64,000 nt of DNA from Pseudarthrobacter sulfonivorans. GTDB taxonomy: Bacteria > Actinomycetota > Actinomycetes > Actinomycetales > Micrococcaceae. The notes beneath the pieces are model-generated. The model was given only the letters and a program-made list of their open reading frames with translations. It ran no database searches and had not been told where the DNA came from. This document shows, piece by piece, positions 53,871 to 63,414 of the stretch; position 1 is the first letter of the stretch, and each line of letters starts with the position of its first letter. The DNA is taken from contig NZ_CP013747.1 in the NCBI RefSeq assembly GCF_001484605.1, forward strand, positions 4,979,758 to 5,043,757, read 5' to 3'. Both the position numbers and the translations under genes were made by a program.

Positions 53871-55689
53871 CGTGAGGTGAGGTGGGAAGGAAGCCGGAGG
53901 CAAATCCCTGCACCGAGGGACACGAACCGCATAGAAGGCATGTTGGTTGGGGTAAGCCAGCAACGGATGGTGAAGCCCGTTCCACCGAAACGGCCAATGT
54001 GTAAATGCGGCGGCGGCAGGGTGAAAGTGAATGTTCTTATCTGGGGAGGTCTGTTCCAGTGCGTCATCCGAGTTATCGGGTGGAGCGGTGCGGCTCTAAG
54101 GGTCGTTCTGATGGGGCAGAAGTCAGCCGAGGCCATAGTACCGGCGGGAATCATGCGTGATTGTCGGGAAGGGCTGAACGCTGGGAATTGATGGTTTGAA
54201 GCGGTGCTTCTCGTGTGTTCCACAAGAATCGCAGCCAACCCACGGGAGTGGTGGGACAGAGAGTGAGGAGCGATCGGTGAATCCGGGATGGCCCCTGTCT
54301 GTGCGTAGTGAGGACCCGGCGGGTATCGGGGAGAACATCAGGGATGGTCAGGGTCTGTGGGAGGAAGTCTTTTCCCGGCAGAATCTGATGATCGCGTTGA
54401 AGCGTGTTGAACGTAACCGGGGTGCTGCCGGTGCTGACGGGCTGCGCACGGAGGAACTCCGTGCGTGGTGCTTAGGACACTGGACAGAAACGCGGGAGGC
54501 GTTGGACGCGGGTACTTATGCTCCGCTGCCGGTTCGTCAGGTGCTGATTCCCAAACCTGACGGCGGGGAACGGAAGCTGGGAGTGCCGTCCGTGTTGGAT
54601 CGGCTGATCCAACAGGCGGTCGCGCAAGTCCTGTCCCCGGTCTTTGATCCGGGGTTCGTGCCGGTCTCGTATGGGTTCCGGCCGGGCAAAAGCGCCCATG
54701 ATGCGGTGAAGGTTGCCCAAACGGTGATCGGTCAAGGGTATCGGTGGGTGGTTGAGGTTGATCTGGATGCGTTCTTTGACCGGGTGAACCACGACGTGCT
54801 GATGGCCAGGGTTGCGCGGAAAGTGAAAGACAAGCGGCTCTTGAAGCTGATTCGGCGCTATCTTGAAGCGGGGATCATGGCTGATGGGGTGCGGCAGCCG
54901 ACGGTGGAGGGAACCCCGCAGAGGTCTCCTTTGTCGCCGTTGCTGTCGAACATCATGCTGGACGATTTTGATCAGGAATTCTGGGGTCGGGGGCACCGCT
55001 TCGTGCGGTATGCCGACGACATCAGGGTCTTTGTGAAGTCCAAGAGGGCCGCGAAACGGGTGCTGGAACAGAACACGAAAGTGCTGGAAAAGGACCTGAA
55101 ATTGAGGGTCAAGCGGGTGAAGTCCACGATCAATCCGGCAAACGTAGCTACATTGCTGGGTTTCGGGTTCTACTTCGTCAAGGGCGGGGTGAAGATCCGG
55201 ATCGCGCCGAAGGCGCTCAAGCGCATGAAGGACCGCATCAGGGAACTGACCTCGCGCAAATGGAGTATCTCCATGGCTGACCGCATCCAACAACTGAACC
55301 GCTACGTTCGCGGCTGGATGGGCTATTTCCGGCTGTCACAGACACCGAAGAAGTTCGCCTCCCTCGATAAATGGTTCAGGCGCAGGATGCGCCAAATCCG
55401 GTGGAAGGAATGGAAACTCCCGCGAACACGGGTGGCAAATCTGCGGCGCCTTGGGATCAGGCCGGACCTGGCCTATCAATGGGGCAACAGCAGCCGAGCC
55501 TACTGGCGGGTCGCGAAGTCGCCCATTCTCCATAGGGCCCTGCCGGCCGAGTATTGGGCAGGGAACGGCCTCATTTTCTTTCGCGCTGCGTGGGATCGTC
55601 TTCAAACGACCTAGCGAACCGCCGTATGCGAGGCCCGCACGTACGGTGGTGTGAGAGGTGGGTCGGGAAACCCGACCCACCTACTCGAT
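53871..55689 (+). mobile_element. Group II intron with reverse transcriptase gene
   Basis: The 3' end is well placed: after the ORF comes a domain V-like hairpin (CGCCGTATGCG...CGCACGTACGG, 55,619-55,650). Then a domain VI stem (GTGGGTCGGG-aaa-CCCGACCCAC) ends in CTACTCGAT at 55,689, the usual 3' terminus. The 5' end is less sure: GTGAGGTGAGG at 53,871 is my choice, with GTGTGAG at 53,814 as an alternative. The CGC at the base of domain V hints at the class C type. The intron abuts an AfsR fragment. Confidence 0.75.
54277..55614 (+). CDS. ltrA: Group II intron reverse transcriptase/maturase
   Basis: About 445 residues from GTG 54,277, with GAGGAG 6 bases upstream. Reverse transcriptase blocks are clear: VLIPKPDGGERKLGVPSVLD, VSYGFRPGKSAHDAV, VEVDLDAFFDRVNHD, GTPQRSPLSPLLSNI and the catalytic FVRYADDIRVF. 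The maturase X-domain follows (LNRYVRGWMGYFRLSQTPKK). It aids intron splicing and copies the intron into new sites. No frameshift is seen, so the intron may still be active. Confidence 0.93.
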   Translation: MNPGWPLSVRSEDPAGIGENIRDGQGLWEEVFSRQNLMIALKRVERNRGAAGADGLRTEELRAWCLGHWTETREALDAGTYAPLPVRQVLIPKPDGGERKLGVPSVLDRLIQQAVAQVLSPVFDPGFVPVSYGFRPGKSAHDAVKVAQTVIGQGYRWVVEVDLDAFFDRVNHDVLMARVARKVKDKRLLKLIRRYLEAGIMADGVRQPTVEGTPQRSPLSPLLSNIMLDDFDQEFWGRGHRFVRYADDIRVFVKSKRAAKRVLEQNTKVLEKDLKLRVKRVKSTINPANVATLLGFGFYFVKGGVKIRIAPKALKRMKDRIRELTSRKWSISMADRIQQLNRYVRGWMGYFRLSQTPKKFASLDKWFRRRMRQIRWKEWKLPRTRVANLRRLGIRPDLAYQWGNSSRAYWRVAKSPILHRALPAEYWAGNGLIFFRAAWDRLQTT

Positions 55690-55860
55690 TTGTCCAAGGC
55701 TGTTGCCGCATTGGCTTGTTGCTGACATCGAGCCCGAGTCCGGCGGAGGCCCGTTCCACCAGGAGATTTACGCACCCGAATTGCATTAGTGCAAAGGTTT
55801 TTGCTGACTCGGGATCAAATAGATCCAGACCGGCCACCAGGCCCCGTCTCGGAATGTGCC
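55690..55860 (-). pseudogene. AfsR-type regulator fragment (NB-ARC region) ending at the intron
   Basis: The minus strand reads FALMQFGCVNLLVERASA and GLGLDVSNK. The intact gene has SAMMDYDAVRLLVERASA and GFRLVDANK, and the broken one has PALMQSGSVTLMVERASA. The match runs exactly to the intron's 3' boundary, so a further AfsR copy was interrupted or cut here. Confidence 0.7.
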
Positions 55861-56349
55861 GCTGTCAGAAACAAAGGGTCTTTTGAACCTCGGTGCCGCC
55901 GGCCAAGAACCAACCCCCCGCGCCATCAAACGAAAAATGTCGAACTGGCCCCTCAGGCGAATACCAAAAAGCCTAAGTAAACGGCATTGCTGGCTCCTAG
56001 ACCTGACTTACCCAGGCAAACCATCTGATCCGCGCCCAACGTCAATCCCGAACATGCCACGCCTCCTTTTGCGCAGGAATCCCAACACCAAGCGACCCTT
56101 CTGGTCCCCCATCATCGCTGGGCGGTCCCTGCACGCAACCCGCGCGCTACGCGCCGGACATTCCCCCGGACATTGTTCCTCGGCGCTCCTGCGTCGCTTA
56201 TTCCCTCACAACAATCTCCTCCCCCTGCCCGGTTCCCCGGGTTGCCCTCCGGTCCCTCATACCCAGCGGTGATTCCTCTACCAGAAGGCCCCACCAAAGC
56301 AGAAGCCCAAACCAACAAAGGCCCTGCCCATCACTGAGGAGAGATCACC
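55861..56349. other. No gene recognised; upstream region of DUF4192
   Basis: A C-rich stretch without a convincing frame. The last ~70 bases hold the promoter and the ribosome site (GAGGAGAGATC) of the DUF4192 gene. Confidence 0.45.
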
Positions 56350-57156
56350 ATGGACACCCTGCACATCACCACACCGGCCGACCTCGTCAGCCTCATCGGC
56401 CATAGCCTCGGCTACTGGCCCCACGAAAGCCTGGTCTGCATCTCACTCCAACAGAACAGGATGGGAGCCACCCTCAGGCTGGACCTGCCCACTACCCCCG
56501 GCCACGCCCACACTTACGCACGAAAGGTCGGCGGCTACCTCCGTACCCACCAGGACGCAACGGCGGCCGTCTTCGCGATCTTCACCAACACCCACCGCGA
56601 CAATGACAGTGAGGCCCTCTTCGGCCCCCTCGTCGAAGCCCTCGCCCAACAGCTGGCACTGGCCGGAAATCCGATCCAGGCCGGCTGGAATATCGGACCC
56701 ACCGCCATGGCCGAATTCAGGATCCACCCCGTCTCCTACGGCCCAGACATCCCGCTCACCACGATCCAGTCGAGCGTGCTCAACGCCGAACTCATCTTCC
56801 GCGGCAGCCAAATCAAGGACAGCCTCGCCCTCCCCCACCCCACCGTCACGCGCGAGTTCACCGCCGACGTCGAAACTCACCTCAAAGCTGCCGCGGTCCA
56901 AAGCTCCGCCCAGCGGACAGCCGCAGCCCGCGGGTACTGGTCCAGTCTCCTCGACGACGGGGACGAGCCGACGGCGGCGCAGCTCGCCGAAGTGCTCAGC
57001 TACCTACAAATCCCCGAGCTTAGGGACAGGCTCATCGCCGACATGCCCGGCCTGAACCTTCCGATGGAACTCCTCCTGTTCGGCGAATCCAACACAGCAC
57101 CAGACTGGGACCGGATCGACACCGCAGAAGGACTACTGCTGCAGCTAACGCTGTGA
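56350..57156 (+). CDS. DUF4192 domain protein
   Basis: 268 residues with the standard DUF4192 start: TPADLVSLIGHSLGYWPHES then LVCISL. The rest shows NAELIFRGSQIKDSLALPHP and LPMELLLFGES. These proteins are common in Micrococcaceae and their function is unknown. It is shorter than many family members but complete. It is the intact partner of the broken copy at 16.6 kb and forms the start of the right border repeat. Confidence 0.85.
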   Translation: MDTLHITTPADLVSLIGHSLGYWPHESLVCISLQQNRMGATLRLDLPTTPGHAHTYARKVGGYLRTHQDATAAVFAIFTNTHRDNDSEALFGPLVEALAQQLALAGNPIQAGWNIGPTAMAEFRIHPVSYGPDIPLTTIQSSVLNAELIFRGSQIKDSLALPHPTVTREFTADVETHLKAAAVQSSAQRTAAARGYWSSLLDDGDEPTAAQLAEVLSYLQIPELRDRLIADMPGLNLPMELLLFGESNTAPDWDRIDTAEGLLLQLTL

Positions 57157-57860
57157 CGGGACTTGAAGTTGAGGCGTGCGTGTCCACACTTCTTCGAGGA
57201 TTTGTCCACACGCTGAGTCTGAAATGCGACTGAGCTGCGACAACACTGCGCCTGTAGTCGGGCTACAGTCCCACACTCCATCGCTCCCAGTCACGCGCGC
57301 GCCGTTCCAGCCGGCGCTGCTGTCCACTTCGGCACCTTCGCCCCGGCCACGGCCGGCTTCCCCCGGTCTCCCCGCAGGTCATGTCAGAATCATCGACGCA
57401 GAACATGGATACGTGTCATCAGAAATGGACAAGCAGCGGAAAGGACCAACGAGATGGCCAGGTGGGGCAGCCGATCAAACCGTCATGAGTCGAAGTCACC
57501 GATTTTCCTCCAGTCATGTCGCATGGAACGCCTAAACGCATGAAGTGATGTCAGCAGAACCTGCAGGAACGGACGGAAATGCGAGGACAACAACCGCCCC
57601 TGGACACGGTGTGGACACTGTCCACACCCCTTTGGCAGGACAACCGGCCACATTACAGCTCGTCTAGGCCATCGAAAGGTGCGAAACGAACTGAAGAATC
57701 GTCAAGAAATCCCGCTCAAGTCACGCCATCAGCACGACCCCACGGCATGAATAAGTGACAGACCCACCTCGGCTGCACAGCAACCCAGAAAGGAGACACA
57801 AATACCCACAGATCCGAGCAGGCGAAGGGCCCACTAGCCAGGGCACTGAGCCCGCCTCCC
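56734..57860 (+). repeat. Right copy of the 1.1-kb border repeat
   Basis: Same orientation and order as 16,673-17,818: the DUF4192 3' half, the stretch around GATTTGTCCACACGC, GGTCATGTC-type motifs at 57,379, 57,512 and (degenerate) 57,718, the dyad at 57,608, and the final CAGGGCACTGAGCCCGCC. Motif spacings are 133 and 206 bases against 134 and 208 in the left copy. Confidence 0.75.
57608..57628. promoter_or_regulatory. Dyad GGTGTGGAC-act-GTCCACACC
   Basis: Perfect 9-base arms, 3-base centre. Compared with 17,569-17,589, the seventh base of the left arm is G instead of C and the partner in the right arm is C instead of G, so pairing is kept. Confidence 0.55.
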
Positions 57861-57978
57861 ACATAATTTCATAGGTGAATGCGGCGCCAGGCACAAACCG
57901 CGGCCAGTGTCAGAGGGGCCTGCGGAGGGGTAAATGTACACACATCAGAAGCAAAAAACGCCCCTGATGTGGGAATAC

Positions 57979-58000
57979 GTGCCCGAGGTGGGACTCGAAC
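57979..58000 (-). other. 3'-tRNA-like scar (possible attachment site)
   Basis: The minus strand reads GTTCGAGTCCCACCTCGGGC then AC. That is a tRNA T-loop (TTCGAGT), the 3' half of the T-stem (CCCAC), a 7-base acceptor strand (CTCGGGC) and A/C. The 5' half of the T-stem and the rest of a tRNA are absent. Integrases often leave such 3' tRNA pieces at element ends. Confidence 0.55.
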
Positions 58001-58884
58001 TGCATTCCGGCCCTTGTGAACACTGGGATCCCACGGAAACATGCGGAATCCGGCCCGATCCGACCCCGGTACGGCCCGATCCGAAGCCCACGGTGTGCAC
58101 ATTGTCCGCAGGCCGAATTCGCCGTTGTGCGCATCCCGTAACGACAACCGTGCTCCCCCTCTGAGGGAGCGCGGTTTGTCTTTGCGCTGGCACGAGTGGG
58201 ACTGGCGCTGGCCAGAGTGGGACTGCCGACGGTTCCGCGCCGTCCCACATTCTGCGTGATGCCGCCTGCAAGGGACGGAGCACCCAATGACCGGCAGGAC
58301 CATCCAACAAAGAAGAACTTCATGTGGCTACACCTCCTTCATCCATCTCATGTGCTTTTGCGCAGGAACACACGTGACTAGGCCAAAAACGGCTACGCGG
58401 CCAGCGCGGATTCGCACCGGGGCCCGGTGTCAGCTGTAGCGGAGGCGCGCGGCACGCCGGTTCAAAGATCCCAGGTACGGGTGGTGCCCTCCTGATTAGA
58501 TGTGTTGGACCAACGAGAACGTGGCGACACGCGTGGCTGATTACCGAACTCCCAGGCCGCCGCTGGCCCACCCCCAACAATAGGTGCGTTATTGGCTCAT
58601 CGAGATAGGTGCGGGAGCTGCAGCAAACGCTGTGCATGACCAGTCGGTCGACCTTGACGGACCATACGTGGCCGATCTCATTGCTCAACCCAATCGCAAG
58701 TTCATACGCGCCCTGTTTGCTCCCGCCGGGCGGACGGAAGAGGGCACGTCCATTAGTGGTGTCCCCGGCCCGGGTCGCATGCTTCACCCTCTCGACACCT
58801 GCCGTTGTCTGTCATGCCATCCCGGGCGCCTACGTTTGATCGCACCCGGCCACCGGGCACCCCTATCACGCATTTGGAGCAGAC
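58001..58884. other. No gene recognised between the tRNA scar and DUF6454
   Basis: Both strands were read. Frames are short or compositionally random. The last bases hold GGAG, 6 bases before the next ATG. Confidence 0.45.
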
Positions 58885-59832
58885 ATGAAGATGAAGCGCG
58901 CCCTGGCCATCGCAGCAGTCGCCGCGGCCACCCTGACAGCCGGAACCTCCGCTGTGGCCACCAACGGGCAAACTCCCAAGGGCCTCACGGCAGAAGCAGA
59001 GGCCTTCACCAAGGTGGACCGCAACACCCAGTGGGACCAGGTCCAGAAGCTCAAGCTGGACTTCCCGACCTTCCACCCGCAAGGCATGTCGTTGGTCGGC
59101 GATAAAATCTTCCTCAGCAGCGTCGAGATCCTCGAACCGACAGTGCGCTACCCCTCGCCCGTCGACGGTTACGACCGCACCACCGGCAAGGGCCGCGGCC
59201 ACGTCTTTGTCATCGACCGGCAGGGAAAGCTGCTGAAAGATATCGTCCTTGGTGAGGACACCATTTACCACCCGGGCGGCACGGACTTCGACGGCGAGAA
59301 GGTCTGGGTTCCGGTGGCCGAGTACCGGCCCAACAGCAGGTCCATTGTCTACACAATTGATCCAGACACCTACGAGGTCGCGGAGCAGTTCCGTCAGGCG
59401 GACCACGTTGGCGGGGTCGTCGCCGACCGCAAGACCCACCGAATCAGCGGCGTCAGTTGGGGTTCCCGCAAGCTGTTCACCTGGAACAGTCAAGGCAGGC
59501 TCCTGGGGACGCAGGCCAACCCCAGCCACTTCATCGACTACCAGGACTGCGAGTACGCCGGCGCCGGGCACCAGCTCTGCTCGGGTGTTACCGGCCTCAA
59601 GACTGCCGACGGGAAGCCGTTCGAGCTCGGCGGCCTCGCGCTGACTGACATCACAGATGGAAGGATCGTCCACGAGGTCCCCTTCCAGAAGTTCTCCACC
59701 GCGGGCCACTCGGTGACCCGCAACCCGGTTGCCCTGGAATCTGACGGCGGCGTGCTGCGCCTGTTCGCGGCCCCCGACGACGGCGAAGAAGTCGCTGGAA
59801 CCGAACTCTTCGTGTTCGAAGCCCGCCCCTAA
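58885..59832 (+). CDS. Secreted DUF6454 family protein
   Basis: 315 residues. A signal peptide (RALAIAAVAAATLTAGTSAV) is followed by a domain with FHPQGMSLVGDKIFLSSVEI, GKGRGHVFVIDRQGKLLKDI, YHPGGTDFDGEKVWVPVAEY and HFIDYQDCEYAG. I know this as the DUF6454 family, beta-propeller-like secreted proteins of actinobacteria. Substrate and role are unknown. It is complete and has ordinary codon use. Confidence 0.75.
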   Translation: MKMKRALAIAAVAAATLTAGTSAVATNGQTPKGLTAEAEAFTKVDRNTQWDQVQKLKLDFPTFHPQGMSLVGDKIFLSSVEILEPTVRYPSPVDGYDRTTGKGRGHVFVIDRQGKLLKDIVLGEDTIYHPGGTDFDGEKVWVPVAEYRPNSRSIVYTIDPDTYEVAEQFRQADHVGGVVADRKTHRISGVSWGSRKLFTWNSQGRLLGTQANPSHFIDYQDCEYAGAGHQLCSGVTGLKTADGKPFELGGLALTDITDGRIVHEVPFQKFSTAGHSVTRNPVALESDGGVLRLFAAPDDGEEVAGTELFVFEARP

Positions 59833-60122
59833 GCAGGTAGGCGTCCGAGGCCACGTGAAGAAGGCGAGCCTCTGGCCCCTGTCTTCAACGCAGCCTGAGG
59901 GGTAGCAGTCGTGACGCCAAGTGCTACCCGTCGGGGGCTTCCCCGTGAGCAAGGTCAGTGGACCGTGCACCATGCGCAACCCGAGACAGTTCGCAGCGAT
60001 ATCAGCCAGCGTGATTCCACTGTCTCCGGCTTATGGCCGCTGCGCCGGTGGCCAGCAAAGTCGCCGCCGGCGCTGACTCTCTGCTCCGTAACGAGTGACG
60101 TGCGGGGGAAGCAATCCAAATC
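59833..60122. other. No gene recognised
   Basis: A convergent gap between DUF6454 and the minus-strand pseudogene. No hairpin with a clear T-run seen. Confidence 0.4.
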
Positions 60123-61900
60123 TCAACGGACGACGACGCGCACGCGTGCCAGGTTCTCAACCCGCGCCCACAAAGATGCGGCGTCACCCTGACCCTGCGC
60201 GGTAATCCTTGCAGTCACGAAGTACGTGCCCGGTTCGGCGAAGCGGACCGTTCGGGTCCGATCGATACGGTCTGCCGGCTGAATGATGTCGACGTCGTCG
60301 AATTTGCCGTCACCGTCCAAGTCCCATTCGACGGACACGATTTCCCCGGCCCGCGCCGGGGATTCGGCCGTGAGTCGCAGCAGGACAGCATCGCCGGGGG
60401 CAACTTCAGCGCGGGATCGGGTGTGGGCGGTGAGCTTCGCGACCGGCTGAACGCCGCCACGCTCGGCCGCGGTGTCGGGGACGATGACTTGTCCGTCCAC
60501 GATCTCGTGCGTTGTGGCTATTGCCGGTGCCTTACCGAGTTCGACCCATGCGGCGAGCTGGATGAGGGCTTCGTGCAGAGCCCCGATGTACGGGACGGAG
60601 CGGGTGGGGTGTTCTTCTTCGGTTCCGCTGTCGCCGTGCAGACCGTGGTCGATGTACCAGAGGCGAAACCGGTCATCCACTCGGTCTCCGAGGTGTTCGC
60701 GGACCTTGGACGCATACCAGGAGGCCTGCCAAGGGAACGCCTCGCGGTCTAGGAGGCAGGCGACGACGATCATCTTGCCGTCGAACTTCCTGTCTGGAGG
60801 ACGCCGGACGCGCCTTGCGTGAAAATCGGTCCTGCCAGAAAGGGCCGCTGCGGCAGAGCGGGCGTGCCGTCCGGGTTACGGTACTGATCCCACACGGTAA
60901 ATTCGGCGGCAGGGACCTGGTGGCGGTGGTAGGTCTGGGCGGCGAGTGCGTTGCTGTTGTCGATCGTAACGGTATCGCCGAAGCGGACGGGCTCCAGGAC
61001 CTGTGCAAGATCAGGGAAATCGACGAAGGCCAGATCGCCGGTGGTTTCGCGCAGGGAGATCCGGGAGCCTTCGGCCTCACCGGAAGTCACCACTAGCTCC
61101 GCGTTCTGCGTGTCGATCGGGGCCTTTCAGGACAGTCGTACGGCGATGAACCGTCGGGCGGCCTGCTCCGCTCCGCGGAAGGCCTGGTCAACGCCGCCGC
61201 GGGAAAGCACGCGCTCATCAGGCAGTTCCTCGTAGACGACTTCAGCCACCTGGGCGGTCCACTGCAGCCGGGACTGGTGGATCGAGGATCCTGGGTCGGC
61301 GCCGAGGTATCCCTCGGTGGTCCAGAAGTTGCTGAAGTAGTCTGCGTCCATCGCTGCGAGGCCTCCGTAGAGCGCGCTGAACGCGTGCGACCCCATAGTG
61401 CGGTGGCCGAACCAGGAGCGTGGCGGGAAGCCCATCCTGGTCACCTCGGTGAGTGCGTCCCGTTCCTCAGGGGTCAGCGCCGGGAACGGGCAGCCGGTGC
61501 CGTCGGCGTCGTAGGCGTCATCGATGATGTCGAACTTCTCGCGAAGAACCCGCTGGGCGTGCATGCGGACGCTGAAGACGTTGGGCATTGCGACCGGGGT
61601 GGCGATCACATAGGGGACGAAGCCGTCCCAGACACCGGTGGTGTTTTCGGCCCCGCCGATGGTGCGAAAACCACCGCCGCTGCCGCTATAGGCGTAGCCG
61701 AAGGGGCGGTGGGCGCCGTAGACCCCTGCCGCGAGGATGCGGGAGTAGTCGGCCGCGGCAGCGTTGGCACGGAACCCGGAAATGGTGGGGTCAGCCGCTG
61801 GCGTCGCGAAGCCGGGACCTCCGCCGTTAGTTTCGACGAAGTAGGCGCCGCTTGAGAAGGCAAAACTGATCTTGTCTTCGCGGCCTACTGCAATTGGCCT
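60123..61900 (-). pseudogene. Large PKD-domain secreted protein/hydrolase-like gene, broken
   Basis: Three minus-strand segments read as one protein of ~590 residues. 61,900-61,127 holds YGAHRPFGYAYSGSGGGFRT, where GYSGSGGG-like GYAYSGSGGG may be a hydrolase nucleophile region. 61,126-60,780 continues in the same frame after a TGA (RLS, stop, KAPIDTQNAELVV). 60,773-60,123 is one frame over (MIVVACLLDREAFPWQASWY, then a PKD-like domain SVEWDLDGDGKFDD). The frame break at about 60,795-60,803 is one base lost in ACAGGAAGTTCG. The N-terminus and signal peptide are also missing, because the start falls inside the upstream gene's terminator. Nonfunctional as written. Confidence 0.65.
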
Positions 61901-61911
61901 TTGACACAAAA

Positions 61912-61941
61912 TGCGGCAGACATCAAGCGATGCCTGCCGCA
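61912..61941 (-). terminator. Intrinsic terminator of the AAHS transporter gene
   Basis: TGCGGCAG...CTGCCGCA with inner CATC/GATG pairs forms a 12-bp stem with one mismatch and a 4-base loop. Read on the minus strand it is followed by TTTTGTGTC. It lies 35 bases after the transporter stop. Confidence 0.7.
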
Positions 61942-61975
61942 CTCTGCATTCCTTCGTTTTGGCAGGCGGCCTAGG

Positions 61976-63283
61976 TCAAGGACAGAGCCTTCGCGGAACT
62001 GCGAATACGACCGCCGCACCGATGACGGCAAAGATCGCGAACATGTAGAAGTTCAGCTGCCAACCGAGTGCCAGGCTGGCGACCGCGCCGCCGATGATCG
62101 GGCCGCAAATTGCCCCGACCCTGCCGACGCCCAGCGACCAGCTCAGGGCTGTTGCACTGAGTGACTGGGGGTAGTGGGTTGCGCAGTAGCCGCCTACCAG
62201 AATCTGCGTGCCTACCGAGCCAAGACCGGCGAAGGCGACGATCACCAGGAGCGCGGCAAGCGGCAACTGGAGGGTCAGCATGAGGATGGCCACGAAGGCC
62301 AACACGAAAGAGGCCGTGACAACCTTCTTGATCCCGATCCGGTCCGCGATGACAGAAGCGCTCACGGACCCGACGATGGCTCCGGCGTTCAAGACGAGGA
62401 GGAACGTCAGGGAATCCCCCAGGTTGAAGCCGGCCTGCCGCATGATCTGCGGCAGCCAGGTGTTCAGGCCATAAACGAGGAGCAGGCCGCAGAAGTTTGC
62501 CAAGGCAAAAAGAATGGTTGACAGGATGAACTTGCGGGAAAAGATCGTTCGGAGGCTGGATTTTTTGGCCGGACCTTCTGCCGCGTCCTGGGACGAAACG
62601 ATGTCCGAATAGACCAGGCCATAGCGATCAGCTGTCTCCTTCGCTTCCGTGGTGCGGCCGCTGCGGGCGAGGTAGGCCACGGATTCGGGCAGCAGCTTCC
62701 ACGCCACCGGCAGAAGGGTCACCAGCGGCAAGGCGCCGATAGCGTACAACCAACGGAATTCGATGTGCGGCAAGAGGTTGATCGCCAGAAGGGATGCCCC
62801 AACTCCGCCCACCGAATAGCCGCTGAACATGAGGGCGTTGGCAATTTGGCGACGCTCTTTGCGGGCGTATTCAACCGTCAAGGCGATACAGGTGGGAACA
62901 ACGCCGCCAAGGCCGAGCCCTGTGAGAAAGCGCAGTGCACCGAATGCTTCGGCAGACGGCGCGAAGGCGGTGATCAGCATGCAGATCGAAAACACCGTGA
63001 TGCTCGCCAGCATGATCCGGCGCCGGCCAAGCCTGTCGGTGAGTATCCCGACGGACATGGTCCCGAGCAGCATGCCGATGAGGGCAAGGCTGCCGATGAG
63101 GCCTGCTTGGGCCGTTGTAAGTCCCCATTCCTGATACTTGAGGATGGAGGGAATGGTGGAGCCGTAAATGACGAGGTCATATCCGTCAAAAACGATGGTG
63201 ACAAAACAAAGAAGGAGGACCGTGCGCCCCTTCCAGGCCGGGGTGGCCTCGGTTCTTGTTGCCGTTGGCAGTGACTGCGCCAT
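61976..63283 (-). CDS. MFS aromatic acid:H+ symporter (AAHS family)
   Basis: 435 residues. TIVFDGYDLVIYG in the first membrane segment is the AAHS signature, GILTDRLGRRR follows segment 2, and LLPESVAYLARSGR follows segment 6; twelve segments are expected. It should import an aromatic acid with protons. It shares family with the benK-like protein at 2501 (both have the GLLL.YGLNTWLP.IM stretch) but is clearly different. The substrate is unknown; the next gene, an AraC-type regulator, is its likely controller. GAGAGG lies 5 bases before the ATG. Confidence 0.88.
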   Translation of the reverse strand: MAQSLPTATRTEATPAWKGRTVLLLCFVTIVFDGYDLVIYGSTIPSILKYQEWGLTTAQAGLIGSLALIGMLLGTMSVGILTDRLGRRRIMLASITVFSICMLITAFAPSAEAFGALRFLTGLGLGGVVPTCIALTVEYARKERRQIANALMFSGYSVGGVGASLLAINLLPHIEFRWLYAIGALPLVTLLPVAWKLLPESVAYLARSGRTTEAKETADRYGLVYSDIVSSQDAAEGPAKKSSLRTIFSRKFILSTILFALANFCGLLLVYGLNTWLPQIMRQAGFNLGDSLTFLLVLNAGAIVGSVSASVIADRIGIKKVVTASFVLAFVAILMLTLQLPLAALLVIVAFAGLGSVGTQILVGGYCATHYPQSLSATALSWSLGVGRVGAICGPIIGGAVASLALGWQLNFYMFAIFAVIGAAVVFAVPRRLCP

Positions 63284-63414
63284 GGATGCCTCTCGTTCTC
63301 ACGATGCGGTATGTGGTGTGGATCACGCCAATGATGACACGGATTGTTTACGACAGTAAATAGATCTCCATACTTCTTTCGTAACGATCGTTTGGGATAC
63401 GTCATAAAAGGGGG

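Noticed and set aside
57934..58164. Small plus-strand frame and a full tRNA gene at 57.98 kb
   Set aside because: Only the last ~22 bases of a tRNA are present, and the overlapping frame has no protein character.
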